Source of the DNA: Mallotus nudiflorus
Lineage: Eukaryota; Streptophyta; Magnoliopsida; Malpighiales; Euphorbiaceae
Reading direction: 5' to 3'
Assembly: GCA_947683625.1 (NCBI GenBank)
Contig: CANTUR010000428.1
Location: 124,001-188,000 of the forward strand
DNA length: 64,000 nucleotides
Part shown: positions 30,141 through 40,970 of the stretch, in pieces
Position numbering within the stretch: position 1 is the stretch's first letter
How the letters are laid out: each line of letters starts with the position of its first letter
Made by a program: the position numbers and the translations under genes
The notes under the pieces: generated by a model
The model's input: the letters and a program-made list of their open reading frames with translations, nothing else
The model's database searches: none
Told to the model about the DNA's origin: nothing

Positions 30141-32450
30141 TGTAAGCACCCAATTTTGGGATAGTTGATTGTGGTTGTGATAGAAGACTCCAATGATGAA
30201 AATATTATAAATAGATCTTCAACACTTAAAGTTTGAAACCTCAAAAGCCTAAATGCATTTTCAAAAGAAATTAATTGGTTTTTAAGGACTTAATTGTAAT
30301 ATTTTTTAAGGACCTAATTGAAAAGTTTAAATTCTTTTAGGGGTCTATTTATAATTAAAAGTAAAAAAATTAAAATTTTGTAATTTCGATAGAAATTACA
30401 TAGTTTCGATAGAAATTACATAATTTCGATAGAAATTACATAATTTCGATAGAAATTACATAATTCTGATCGGAATTACATAACTCTGATCGGAATTACA
30501 TAATTCTGACCGGAATTACATAGAACCAATCAGAATTATGTAATTCCAATCGGAACTATATAATTCCATTCAAAATTAAACATTTTTGTCTATTTTTTAA
30601 TTTTTAAAGTAAATAAAAATTTTATTTTTTGAATTTGATTTCCTTTTTGGGATTTATCTGAATTTTCAAGAAATCAAAAGTCCTTTTAAAATTAAAACTC
30701 TATCATTGTAAAGAGAGGAAGTCACAATATGATACGTCTTTTAGGTAGGGTTTTTCCAACTTAAACTCTCCTAAGGGGCTCTTTTTGGCTGGACCTTATT
30801 TGGAGACTTTTCCTTTTCTTCTTACCCAATGTTCAATTAAATATATTTTCTTATTAAGTATTTATTCTTTGAGGAAAAAGCAGTAGGCTTTTGAAAAGAG
30901 AACATCAAGTATTGAAGATCCATTTAAAAAGCAATGGTGATTTATACTAGTATGAGGGGCAAATCAATATTGCATCCATACTATCATCTCCTCTCCTACT
31001 TTCTTCTATTTTTTATTTTATTATTTTAATTCTATTAAATTTTAAATTTATTTAATTTTTATTATTTTTTTTATTCACTAATCCTTGTTCATGTTTTGTG
31101 TTTGTGTTTATGACTATGGAGAGGGTTACCTGATGAGTTAACTTAGAGAACAAAATCCATAAAGATCCATGGAATGTCATGGATTGAATTTTGTAACTAA
31201 ATATAGTTTCTAGGTTATTTATTTATTTATTATTTTGTTGGTTGCTTTATTTTTTATTTTTATTTAAAGTCGTGTTAATCTTTATTTTCTTATTATTTTC
31301 AGTAGATTATTATAATAGCCTCAATAGTGGGAATAATGAAATCATGTGTGTGTGATTGTGTGTTTTATTTTAATTAATTGGTTAATAAAGTTAGGGTTTT
31401 AATTAGGTAATTAATTAAAATTAATGGTTATAGAGATCATTAGGGTTTTGAATTTAAACTAAATTAAGTGGATAGAATTAGGATTGCTTGTTAATTATTT
31501 TATTTATTTGCTACTTAAGATCACTTTAACTAAATTAGGTGTGTGTGTGTGTGTATTGTTTGATCTTTTATTTGATTGTTTTTTTTTTATGTTTTTTGGC
31601 TTATTTATTTATTTTTGTGTGTTTTGGGCCCTAAAGCCCATGTTAGGCTTTAACTCATTTAATTAAATTTTATGTTTAGGTAATTCTTTTTAGCCCATCT
31701 TTTAATTTAGGTCTAAATTTTAAATAAAATACATTTTTAGGCCCATAATTAACTAGGTTTAGGGTAGAAATAATTTGGGCTCATTTAGTTAATTTAGACA
31801 TAGCCCATTAACTTAAAGCCTTTTCCATAACTTGTAGATTTAAATCACCTTAGAATTAAAAACATGTAGAATTAGGCCTATTAATTTAAATACTTTACAA
31901 TGTGTAGATTCAGGCCCATTTTTAGAATTAAAATAAATAGACTTAGGTTCACTTAATTAAAATTAAATAGGAATTAAGCTCATTAGTCTTTAGGCTCACT
32001 TGTAAATTAAAACATGTAGATTTAGCTCATTTAATTAAAATCAATGTAGATTAAGCTAATTTAGGGATTGTGAATTTTAAATGAATGCATTTTTTACATG
32101 TATTTTTTATTACTAGTTTGCCTAGAGTTAATTGTTTAAATAAGGATTTATGTGGAATTGAATGTAAATAGAGAGTAAGATAGTAATTCATAAAGTAATT
32201 CTAAATGAACACAAGACTGAAAGAAGTACGTATTCCATAACCAAAATATTTTGGTTATGGTGTTGGCTTTCTTTTAGAGAATTAAGTACCACCATTTTTT
32301 TTATTTTTCCTAGTTATTACCATGGGCGGCGACTCCTCATCTCCACGCCATGTCTTTGTGATAGTGGTTAGTATGTTCTCTAGAGCCCTGAGCTCAAATA
32401 ATGTCACAATTGGTAAAATCTTAGATGCATGATAAACCCCACCATCTACA
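30141..32450 (+). mobile_element. Solo LTR copy C (2310 bp) inside copia gag
   Basis: Begins TGTAAGCACCCAATTTTGGG and ends ACCATCTACA, same family as element A. The gag frame is continuous across it once it is set aside (EEAQDLS then the LIGKLLTYEL block). Flanking pentamers CTATT and CTACC agree at three of five bases, so the duplication is decayed. Contains the 20-bp array at 30384-30583, TTTTGGGCCCTAAAGCCCA (31622-31640), a (TG)n run at 31539-31556, and the conserved 3' end GGCGACTCCTCATCTCCA. Confidence 0.9.
30384..30583. repeat. 20-bp quasi-palindromic array of LTR copy C, 10 units
   Basis: Ten exact 20-bp registers. Units 1-4 read TTTCGATAGAAATTACATAA (first with a final G), units 5-7 are TTCTGATCGGAATTACATAA-like, and units 8-9 turn towards AATTATGTAATTCCAATCGG. 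The core GAT.G.AATTAC pairs with the next unit's GTAATT. There are no spacers, so it is not CRISPR-like. Confidence 0.9.
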
Positions 32451-33310
32451 CTACCCCTCTCAACCGATGTGCTTATTGGTAAGCTCTTGACATATGAGCT
32501 CACAATCAAGCAAAGAGGTGAAGAGCAAAAAGAGAAAGAAGAAAAGAAAAAGTGTATAGCATTTAAGGTCTCACAAGAAGAAAGTGAAGATGAAAATGTT
32601 AAAGATTCTAATGACGAAGATGGTGATATTGCCATGCTCAATAAGAACTTCAAAAAAAATTTTAGAAAGAAAATTTTCTTAAGAGTAAGGGACTCCAACA
32701 AGAAGTTTAAAGGAGATGGTAAAAAGAGAACTAAAGAAGTTACTTGCTATGAATGGAAGAAATCGGGACATATTTGAAGTGAGTGCCCTAAACTCAAATT
32801 TAAGAATAAGGGAGCAAAGGATAGGAAGAAGGCCTTCGAAGCTACTTGGGATAACTCCTTCAAATTCGAAGAGGAAAGGAACAACAAGAAGTGGCCAATC
32901 TTTGCTTAATGGCTCTTGAAGATGAAAAAGTGGTACCATTTACTTCTAACTCTTCTTGTGATTAATATTATATTTATGATGAATATAATGATGATGATGA
33001 TGATTATGATGAGAGTTTTGTAATGAACAAAGTCTTGCTTAAATGGAAAAGCTTGCTTTCTAGAAATAAGCATTATAAGCATGAGTTAAATAGCTTAACC
33101 AAGAAATTTAAGAAGTTGAAAATTGAATTTTCAAGTATTGTAAAATCAAATGATAAACTTGCTAATGATTTAAAATCTTATAATTCCTTGGAAGAGTAAC
33201 TCAATAAAGTTAGTGATGAAAATCATAAACTTTCTAATGAGGCGATTTAGCTAAAAAAATCCATATCAAAATTTCAAAAAGGAAAAGAGATTTAGGATAA
33301 TTTACTTGAC
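32451..33310 (+). pseudogene. gag: copia gag, second part with first zinc knuckle
   Basis: Continues the gag frame: LIGKLLTYEL, then a Glu/Lys-rich run (QRGEEQKEKEEKKK), an acidic run (EESEDENVKDSNDEDGDIA), and the knuckle CYEWKKSGHI-stop-SEC (32746-32790) in which the second Cys is Trp and a stop follows His-Ile. After that come Lys-rich sequence (LKFKNKGAKDRKK) and a long charged coiled stretch in broken frames (32950-33300), as in Sirevirus gag. Confidence 0.75.
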
Positions 33311-33918
33311 TCTCAAAAATTTCATGGAATTAGATATACTAATGGAATGGCCTCATCTTAATCATCATCATATATTAAATTTATTAAAGCATTATGCAAT
33401 TCCATTCCCTCTACTTCAAAACTAATTAAGACTCAAGCTTTCAAAGCTAATAAGTCTCTTATGTCAAATATTAAAGGGAAGTCTCATAATACTTTATCCT
33501 ATATGTTATAAAGAGGTAAGGCTCAAAATAGAGCACCTCAACCCAAGTATGCTTACATGTACACTAAACACAACACTCATAAGCATGTTGCACAACATAA
33601 TGCACCTAAATATGTTGCACAAACCTACCAAAATACATATTACCATTGCCAATGTATCTCTTGCACTAAAAATAATATGAGACACACACCATCACAACAC
33701 AAAAAGCATGTTTCACACACTAAGAAAGCATATCATCCTAAGAGAAATAAATTTGAAAATGTTGTTTGTTCATATTGAATGATAAAAGGACATACCAACA
33801 ATATGTACTTCTATAGAAGACTACACATGAATTGACTTCCTTTGGATTATCTTGAGACTAACCAACCTAAACCAATAAAGGTTTAAGTTTAAAAGAACAT
33901 ATGAATTATTTTGTATAG
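33311..33918 (+). pseudogene. gag tail with second knuckle region
   Basis: Low-conservation tail. 33557-33778 is a His/Lys/Gln-rich stretch with tandem HNTHKHVAQHNAPKYVAQ repeats. Around 33775-33840 comes a decayed GHTNNMYFYRR..HMN block (second zinc knuckle of Sirevirus gag), then LPLDYLETNQP, a linker to the protease. Confidence 0.5.
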
Positions 33919-34240
33919 GTGTGCTTGAAATCCACAAGAACAAAAAGTAAGTGGTATCTTAACAATGGATGTTCAAGGCACATGACGAGAGACAAGGAGC
34001 AATTCAATAAGCTTGATACTAAGGATAGAGGACATGTTACATTCAAAGATAATGCAAAAGGAAAAATTATTGGCATTGGAGAAATTGGTAATCCTCAATC
34101 CATAGTTATACATCATGTGTTATTTGTTAATGGTCTTAAACATAATTTTCTAAGTACAAGTCAATTATATGACATGGGAAATAAGGTGACTTTCTATCCT
34201 AAAAATTGCTTTGTTAGTAGTCTTGATTGAATCAAAGTAA
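33919..34240 (+). pseudogene. copia aspartic protease
   Basis: KWYLNNGCSRHMTRDKEQF corresponds to the usual W.LDSGCSRHMTG active-site loop, but Asp-Ser is Asn-Asn, so the catalytic Asp is lost. Downstream are GHVTFKDNAKGKIIGIGEIG and VLFVNGLKHNFLSTSQLYD, both typical. A stop follows at 34228. Confidence 0.85.
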
Positions 34241-35350
34241 TTTTTAGTGGTGAAAGAGTAAATAATGTTTATGTTATTGATTTGAATAAGATTGATGACA
34301 AAGACTTCAAATGCTTAATGTGTATTTCCCATGATACATGGACATGGCATAGAAGATTAGGACATGCAAATTTTGAACTTTTGAACGATCTTTGTAAACA
34401 TGAACTTATGATTGGTTTACCTAAGCTTTAATTCACCAAGGATAAACCTTGTGATGCTTGCCAAAAGGGAAAACAATCCAAGTCCTCATTTAAGCTTAAA
34501 AATGTATTGTCCACTTCTAAACCACTTGAACTTATACATATGGATTTATTTGAACCAACTAGAGTTATTACTCTCGGTGGAATGCACTATACATATGTAT
34601 TGGTTAATGATTACTCTAAATTTACTTGGGTAAGTTTCCTTGCTCACAAAAATGATTCATTTAAAGCTTTTGAAAATTTTATAAAAAGATTTTAAAAAGA
34701 AAAAGGTTTTTGTATCTCTTCAATTAAAAGTGATCATGGAACCAAATTTAAAAATGAATTTTTCAAAACCTATTACAATGAAAATGGTATTTCACATACA
34801 TTTTCTTTTCCTAGTACTCCTCAACAAAATGGGGTTGTTGAAAGGAAAAATAGAACTTTTGTAGAAATGGCTTAAATAATGCTTCATGAGTATAATTTTT
34901 TTATATACTTTTGGGCGAAACCGTTAACACATCTTATTACATTTCAAATCGAGTTTTTAAAGACCAAATTTGAACAAAACATCTTATGAGCTATAAAACA
35001 ATAGAAAACCCAAAATTTCATATGTATATGGATGCAAGTGCTTTATATTAAACACCAATAATAATCTTAGGAAATTTCATTCTAAAGCCAATGAAGGAAT
35101 TTTCCTAGACTATTCTATTTCTAGTAAAGCATATAGAGTTTTTAATAAGAGAACTCTAATGGTTGAAGATTCAATGCATGTTGTATTCTATAAATCAAAC
35201 TCACGTAATCCTAAAAAGGATGTTTGTAGTGTTGATTATCCTGTAAGTGACAATGAGATTTTGGATACTCAAGATGAAATTGCTAGTAAGCCCTTAGGCC
35301 TTGAAGGTCCAAGCAAGAGGACAATGAAGAAATATCTCAACCTACCTTAA
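34241..35350 (+). pseudogene. copia integrase
   Basis: Zinc-binding pre-domain WTWHRRLGHANFELL with C..C later (CDACQKGKQSKSSFK). Core: HMDLFEP (first Asp), IKSDHGTKFKNEFF (second Asp) and GVVERKNRTFVEMA (Glu), with the second Asp and Glu at normal spacing, so the DDE triad survives. In-frame stops at 34429, 34693 and 34873. After 34880 the frame decays. 35159-35350 is the variable C-terminal part (ends LEGPSKRTMKKYLNLP). Confidence 0.85.
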
Positions 35351-35399
35351 AGGATGAACTTCCAAAGAATTTTCAATTTAAGAAAGCTCATCCTAAAGA

Positions 35400-36258
35400 C
35401 CTCATTATAGGTGACACTACAAAAGGGGTAACTACTAGATCTAAAGTAAATTATATTCTAAATTTAGCCTTCATTTGTCAAATTGAGCCCAAAAATGTTG
35501 ATGATGCATTGAGTGATGAATTTTGGGTCCTTGATATGCAAGAAGAGTTAAATCAATTTAAGAGAAACAAGGTTTGGACCTTGGTTCCTAGACCAAAACA
35601 TCATCCTATCATAGGCACCAAATGGGTATTTAGAAATAAGATGAATGAACAAGGTATCATAACTAGGAACAAAGCTAGACTAGTAGCTAAATGTTATAAT
35701 CAAAACGAAGGCATTGATTATGATGAAACCCAACCCATTATAAGGTTAGAAGCAATTAGAATGCTACTTGCATTTACATCATTCATGGATTTTAAACTTT
35801 ATCAAATGGATGTTAAAAGTACATTTCTAAATAGTTTCATTAAAGAGGAGGTATATGTTGAACAACCTCTAGGTTTTGAAATTATTTATTATCCAAATCA
35901 TGTTTTTGAATTGTCAAAAGCATTGTATGGATTGAAACAAGTACCAAGAGCTTCATATGAAAGATTTAGCAACTTCTTACTAGAGAAAGGATTCTTTAAA
36001 GGAAAAGTTGACATAACTCTTTTCATAAAGAAATCTAAACATGATTTATTAATAGTTTTTAATGATATTATTTTTGGTGCTACTAACCATTACTTGTGTG
36101 AGGAATTTTCTAAGCTAATGCAAGGAGAATTTGAGATGAATATAATAGGAGAACTAAAATTCTTCTTTGAATTACAAATCAAGCAATGCAAAGATGGGAT
36201 TTCATCAATCAAACCAAATATGCAAGAGACACTCTCAGGAAGTTTAGCATGGATGTAG
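35400..36258 (+). pseudogene. copia reverse transcriptase
   Basis: RVT_2-type domain, open 249 codons from 35509. Motifs are WVLDMQEELNQFKRNKVWTL, GTKWVFRNKMNEQG, ARLVAK, YQMDVKSTFLNS (first catalytic Asp kept), YVEQPLGFE and LSKALYGLKQVPRA. The YVDD box is destroyed: LLIVFNDIIFGA replaces LLIV.IYVDDIIFGA, three residues shorter with one Asp changed to Asn. A frameshift near 36200-36255 separates it from the RNase H part. Despite the long open frame it cannot be an active RT. Confidence 0.9.
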
Positions 36259-36998
36259 CTAAGACAAGTAAAACTCCAATGAGCACCACAACCAAACTCA
36301 ACAAGGATGAGGATGGCAAACCGATTGATGAAAAGTGATTTAGAGGTATGATCAAATTCCTTCTTTATTTAATTGCTAGTAGACCCGATATTATGTTTGC
36401 TACTTGGTTATGTGCTAGATTTCAATCAAGTCATACAGATTCTCATTTGAATTCTATCAAAAGAATTTTCAGATATCTTTGTGGTACAATGCATTTGGGA
36501 CTTTAGTATCCTAGGAGTTCTTCCTTTGACTTGATTAGTTATTATGATAAGGACTTTGCTAGTAGTTTACTAGATAGAAAAAAGTACTTTTGGAACGTAT
36601 CAAATTTTAGGTTTCTTAGTTTAGCAAGAAATAAAGTTTCAGTTGCCTTATCCACTACTGAAGTAGAATATGTGGCAGCTATCTATTGTTGTACATAAGT
36701 TTTGTAGCAAAAACAATAACTTTTGGACTATGGCATTGATATTAATCACATTCCTATTAAATGTGATAATGCAAGTGCTATAAACCTTAGTAAGAATCTC
36801 ATTCAGCACTCTAGAACTAAACATATAAATGTTAGACATCATTTCTTGCCTGATCATGGGCAAAATGGTGATATTTTTCTTGAATTTGTTGATACTAATT
36901 GTCAATTAGCTAACATTTTTACCAAGCCTCTTTGCAAAGAAAGAATGAATTTTATGAAGCATGAGCTTAATATGATTGATGGTTCTGGTGTGTATTGA
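36259..36998 (+). pseudogene. copia RNase H
   Basis: Blocks in order are GKPIDEK, LLYLIASRPDIMFA, HLNSIKRIFRYLCGTMHLGL, a decayed Y.D.D.A region, ALSTTEVEYVA (usual ALSTAEAEYVA), then IPIKCDNASAINLSKN, HSRTKHINVRHHF and LANIFTKPL. Stops at 36337, 36505 and 36697. The end MIDGSGVY at 36996 is the usual polyprotein end. Confidence 0.85.
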
Positions 36999-38854
36999 TT
37001 TTATGCTATATTAATTGATGGTTGAAGTTTTTTCAATCGAAATCATGTCGTGCTTATTAATTGTTTTGGTTATTAATTTTGATTTTGATCTTAATAATTT
37101 TTTTTTTGCTATTTAATAATTAATTATTGATTTAAATTCAATTAATTAATTATTTTATTTTAGTAAAATTATTCCCTCTTTCCTCCTCCTCAACAAGACT
37201 AATTATTTTCTTTATATTTTTGTGTGTTTTTCATCAATTTCTATTTGGTTTATTTTTAGTATATTTTCTGTATCTAAGCTTTAAGCTGATAGTTTGTTTT
37301 TATGATTTTATGTCAGTTTAGGTTCAGCTTATTCTCTAGATATTTTCTAGGTATAAGCCTTGAGCTGTTAGTTTTAAGTCTTGTCTACAATTGATATCTT
37401 TATATCATTGTAACTCTAGTTTTATGTCTTGCCTACAATTGATATCTTTATATCATTGTAACTCTATCCTTTTTAATGTAATTTTTTTAATGATTTTTTG
37501 CATTTTTGAAAAAGGGGAGAAATATTGAGTTTGTTTAATTTTTTTTATTTATTGTGTTTATGCATGATTTTTTTAATTGTGTTTATACATGCAAAATTCA
37601 TCTTTAATTTATTCATGTATAATTTATTCTTAAGAATTGTTTTGATCTTTGATAAGGCATGCATTTTTTTTTTGTCTATCTTTGCTTTTGACAAATGGGA
37701 ATAAATAATTGAGTTTGCATGAGTATTTAGTTAATTTCTTTGAAGGAAGCAAAAAAAATTTTTATAAAGATGGGTTTATGTTAATGACATAACTATGTGA
37801 CAGTGTGTCCTTAATATCAATTTTTTTTAATCCAAATCTTTTTTTTTATTCAAAAGAGGGGGAGAAAATTGTTTCAATTTATTTTACATAATTTTGTTTA
37901 TGCATGCATAGTAACATTGTAAGTGTGGCTAGTTTTATCATATATTATATGTGATAAAAGGTCTTATTTTACTTACTTTTTTATGTATGGCATAGATTTT
38001 ATTTAAGATTTAATGTATCTTTGTTTTCATTGTTTTGGTTCTTTATCATTTATTCCCTTTAGATTTTTTTTCTGTTCCTTTAAGTTCATTTCCCTTTATA
38101 TCTCTCTCTTTTCTTTTTGTCTTTGACAAAGGGAGAGAAGAGGCTATGTGATAAATTGTGCCTAGTGTTTGTGTTTGTGTTTGTGATATGCTAAGTGCTA
38201 CATGATCATGTACGTTAGCTAGCTAAACTCTATATGATCATGCGATAATGAGTGCTATATGTACTATTTTTATGATGCATTTTAGTAGCACTACATGCAT
38301 ATATGTTTGAAATTATTTCCTTCATATTGCCTAATAAAATGAACATGTTATCATGTTTTTTTTATGTTTTTTTTATGTTTTTAACACATTTGTTATGTTA
38401 GGCGATGGTTGTTTTTATTCCTCATGTTAAATTTTATGTTGTTTTCATTTGTGACAAAAAAAAGGGAATAAATAATTATATTTATATTTCTTATCATGTC
38501 TACGAAGGGGAGAAATAAAGAAATATATTTATATATAAAGGAGAAAATTTTTATGACTATCTTTCAAATTGGTATCGTTTCTTAAAACCATCTCCTTTAT
38601 AATTATTTAATATTTAAAAAAAAAGTTCAATTTATTTAAATCCTTATATATGCTCTGTTAATTCTTCCATACTTTGGTATATGATATTGATTTTATGCAT
38701 CTATTAAAAGGGAACAATATATTGCATCTATTTATTTTGAAAGGAGAAGCTATTTAAATTTAACATGCTTATACATATTATTTATTTTTGACACACACAC
38801 ACACATTATTTATTATCTTTTCAAATTAGTTGTCAAAGCCAAAAAGGGGGAGAT
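36999..38854 (+). other. 3' untranslated tract with oligopurine runs
   Basis: No gene; no env-like frame seen. Purine runs that resemble a polypurine tract occur near 37510 (GAAAAAGGGGAGAAA), 37852 (AAAAGAGGGGGAGAAAA), 38128 (AAAGGGAGAGAAGAGG), 38505 (GAAGGGGAGAAATAAAGAAA) and 38740. The true one is AAAAAGGGGGAGAT at 38841-38854 beside the LTR. A 58-base direct repeat with 'GTCTTGCCTACAATTGATAT' wording lies at 37375-37470. Multiple tracts are a known Sirevirus trait. Confidence 0.65.
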
Positions 38855-40440
38855 TGTTGACCATTTACATTATCAAACTCCTAATTTTAGACTTTGACAA
38901 AAAAAATGTTGATTTTAATGATTTCAAATAAGTGTGTAGAAAGTTAATCTATCATGAAGTTTAATTGTTAAATGATTTGAGACAATGAAATACTCCTTGA
39001 AAGAGTATAAATATGCATTTCGATGAAGTATCTCAGTCTATGCAAGTCCATAATCTTTGACAAACAACTACATACCAAAAATATACATTTTTAGATATAT
39101 AGTGGTCTGCTCATAAGCTGCCTCATGACCTGGATTGATAAGTATACTTTTGGGCTAATTTGGTATTTGAGATTTAAGGAAGCTTTTTCACATCCTTAAA
39201 GCTCTATAATGAGAAAATAATCTTCATCACTTTTGAAGTAGACATCTTAATTTTTTGAATTAAGCTTACTTGTCAAAATCAGAGCTCATTTGGGTATCCA
39301 AATCTTAAGTCAAAGTCAGCATATATAGCTTTCATTTTAGGTTGTGTCAGCAATATCTTGAGCTATAAAAGTCCAATTAAGGTGATTCAAAGTTATATGG
39401 AATGATAAGACAATTATATAGAACTTCTTTGAAGAACATTAAGGTTGATTCGATTGTCTTTAATCTCGAAAAACATCACAAGCACTATCTTGATTGGACT
39501 CAACACGTGAACTAAAATGCACAAAAAATGCAAATCTTGTCATGGTCTCGACCGGGACTAGGGTAGTCTCGACTGGGAGCAAGGCATACCAAGTTGTACA
39601 AAAACTCAATTTTTAGCAGAACTAATCCCGATCTAATGTCCAGACCAGAACAATGCCCAGGACAAGGTAGTCCCAATAGACCAATGTAAAAACTCAAATA
39701 CAAAAGCTCGTAATGGCTATTTAATGCTCAACTCAGCTCAGACTGATGATTCCCGACTAAGACCTAACAAATTATCCTCAAAAGTCCAAATTTTATTCAA
39801 ATGGACTTTTATTTTGTTGGGAACAAAATTATTGCTTTCAACAGCTATAATTGAATTGCTTAAGTATAAATATAACCTCTGAAGATTATTTTAAAGTTAA
39901 GAAACTCATTTATTCATTATATACTTTCAAGTATTCAATTAAGCTCTCTAAACTCTTTCAAAATTCATTTTATTATTGTATACTATTGTGAGAGTTACTA
40001 AGTGTTAGAATAGAAATTCTTATTCTTCTATTTTTTAGGATTAAGAAAACGGGAAGTAGATTCTATTCTAAAGGAATTGGTTTAAGTGTTTAGCCATTAA
40101 AACACTTGGAAAATTGATTTTAGTGTGAGCCTTGAAAACACTTGTGAATTGGTTTTTGAGTGAGCCTTGAAAACTTAAGTTGTAAGGTTTGAGTTAAGCC
40201 TAAAACTCAAGTTATAAAAATCAATCTAGGGAAATACATGATATTGATTCAAAATCCTAACTTAGGGATAAGTTAGGTAGAGACGTAGGACTGTTGAGAA
40301 TTCGAACTCCTTAAATTCTTGTATTCATCAATCTTCCTTCTCAACATTTCTTTTAATTTTTGTTCAAATATTTTGATTTCTTATTATTGTTTGATCATCT
40401 TATTCACCCCCTCCCCCCCCCCCCCCCCCTCTAGGACTCA
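38855..40440 (+). repeat. 3' LTR of the copia element (1586 bp)
   Basis: Starts TGTTGACCATTTACATTATC beside the polypurine tract and ends CTAGGACTCA. TATA box TATAAATAT at 39865. Palindromic CGACCGGGACTAGG/GTCTCGACTGGGA words at 39545-39580. A run of 17 C at 40413-40429 (7 C in the 5' copy) precedes the end. Confidence 0.85.
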
Positions 40441-40970
40441 TCCTTGTATTTATCATTATCCTTATTTTTAGGATAAATATAAGGATAAAAAATAAGGAAT
40501 AAATAAAAATAAATAAAAAGAGAGAAAATTTTAAAAACAAATATAAGAATAACAAAGAATAAGAAAAAAATTAAAAAAAGAAAGAAAATTAAAAAAAGAA
40601 AAATAAGGATAATAGAGAATAAAAAAAGAAAACATTAAAAAATAAAGATATCAAGAACTAAAAAATAAAATAAAATAAGAAGAGAAGTGAAAAATAAAGA
40701 GAAAAAATAAATAAATAAAAAATGAGGATAATAGAGAATAAGAAAAAATAAAAATAAATAAAAAAGAAAGAAAATAAAAATTAAAAAATAAGAAAAGCAG
40801 GAAATAAGAAAACAATAAAATAAAATAAAAAGGAGAAAGAAAAAATTAAAAAAAAACTAAAAAAAAAAAAAAGCAAAATTAGCATTAAGGAAAATAAAAT
40901 AAAATAACAAAAGCACATATGAAAAGGGAAAAGGGCATGCTTGTAATTAATCTAAAATATATGATAAATC
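40441..40970. repeat. A/G-rich simple-sequence tract
   Basis: More than 500 bases of almost pure A/G/T with very few C, built from AATAAAA, AAGAAAAA and GGATAA words. No coding or element signal. It begins where the copia LTR ends and stops beside a TIR element. Confidence 0.75.

Larger units (their letters stand above)
27930..40440 (+). mobile_element. Ty1/copia element, Sirevirus (SIRE/Maximus) type
   Basis: Two LTRs of about 1.58 kb in direct order, a tRNA-Met primer site, gag with UBN2-like core and zinc knuckles, then protease, integrase, RT and RNase H in the copia order. A 1.86-kb untranslated tract with several oligopurine runs follows, ending in a polypurine tract beside the 3' LTR. 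The long gag with two zinc knuckles, long tail and multiple purine runs fit the Sirevirus group. No target duplication is visible: the left edge runs into the (TA)n of the viral insertion. All frames are broken and a solo LTR sits in gag. Confidence 0.85.

Noticed and set aside
30384..30583. Regular 20-bp repeats that might suggest a CRISPR array
   Set aside because: Units are contiguous without spacers, lie in an LTR of plant nuclear DNA, and no cas gene is near.
35509..36258. 249-codon frame as a possible working host RT gene
   Set aside because: It is the RT of the dead copia element. The YVDD box is destroyed and both neighbours in the polyprotein are broken.
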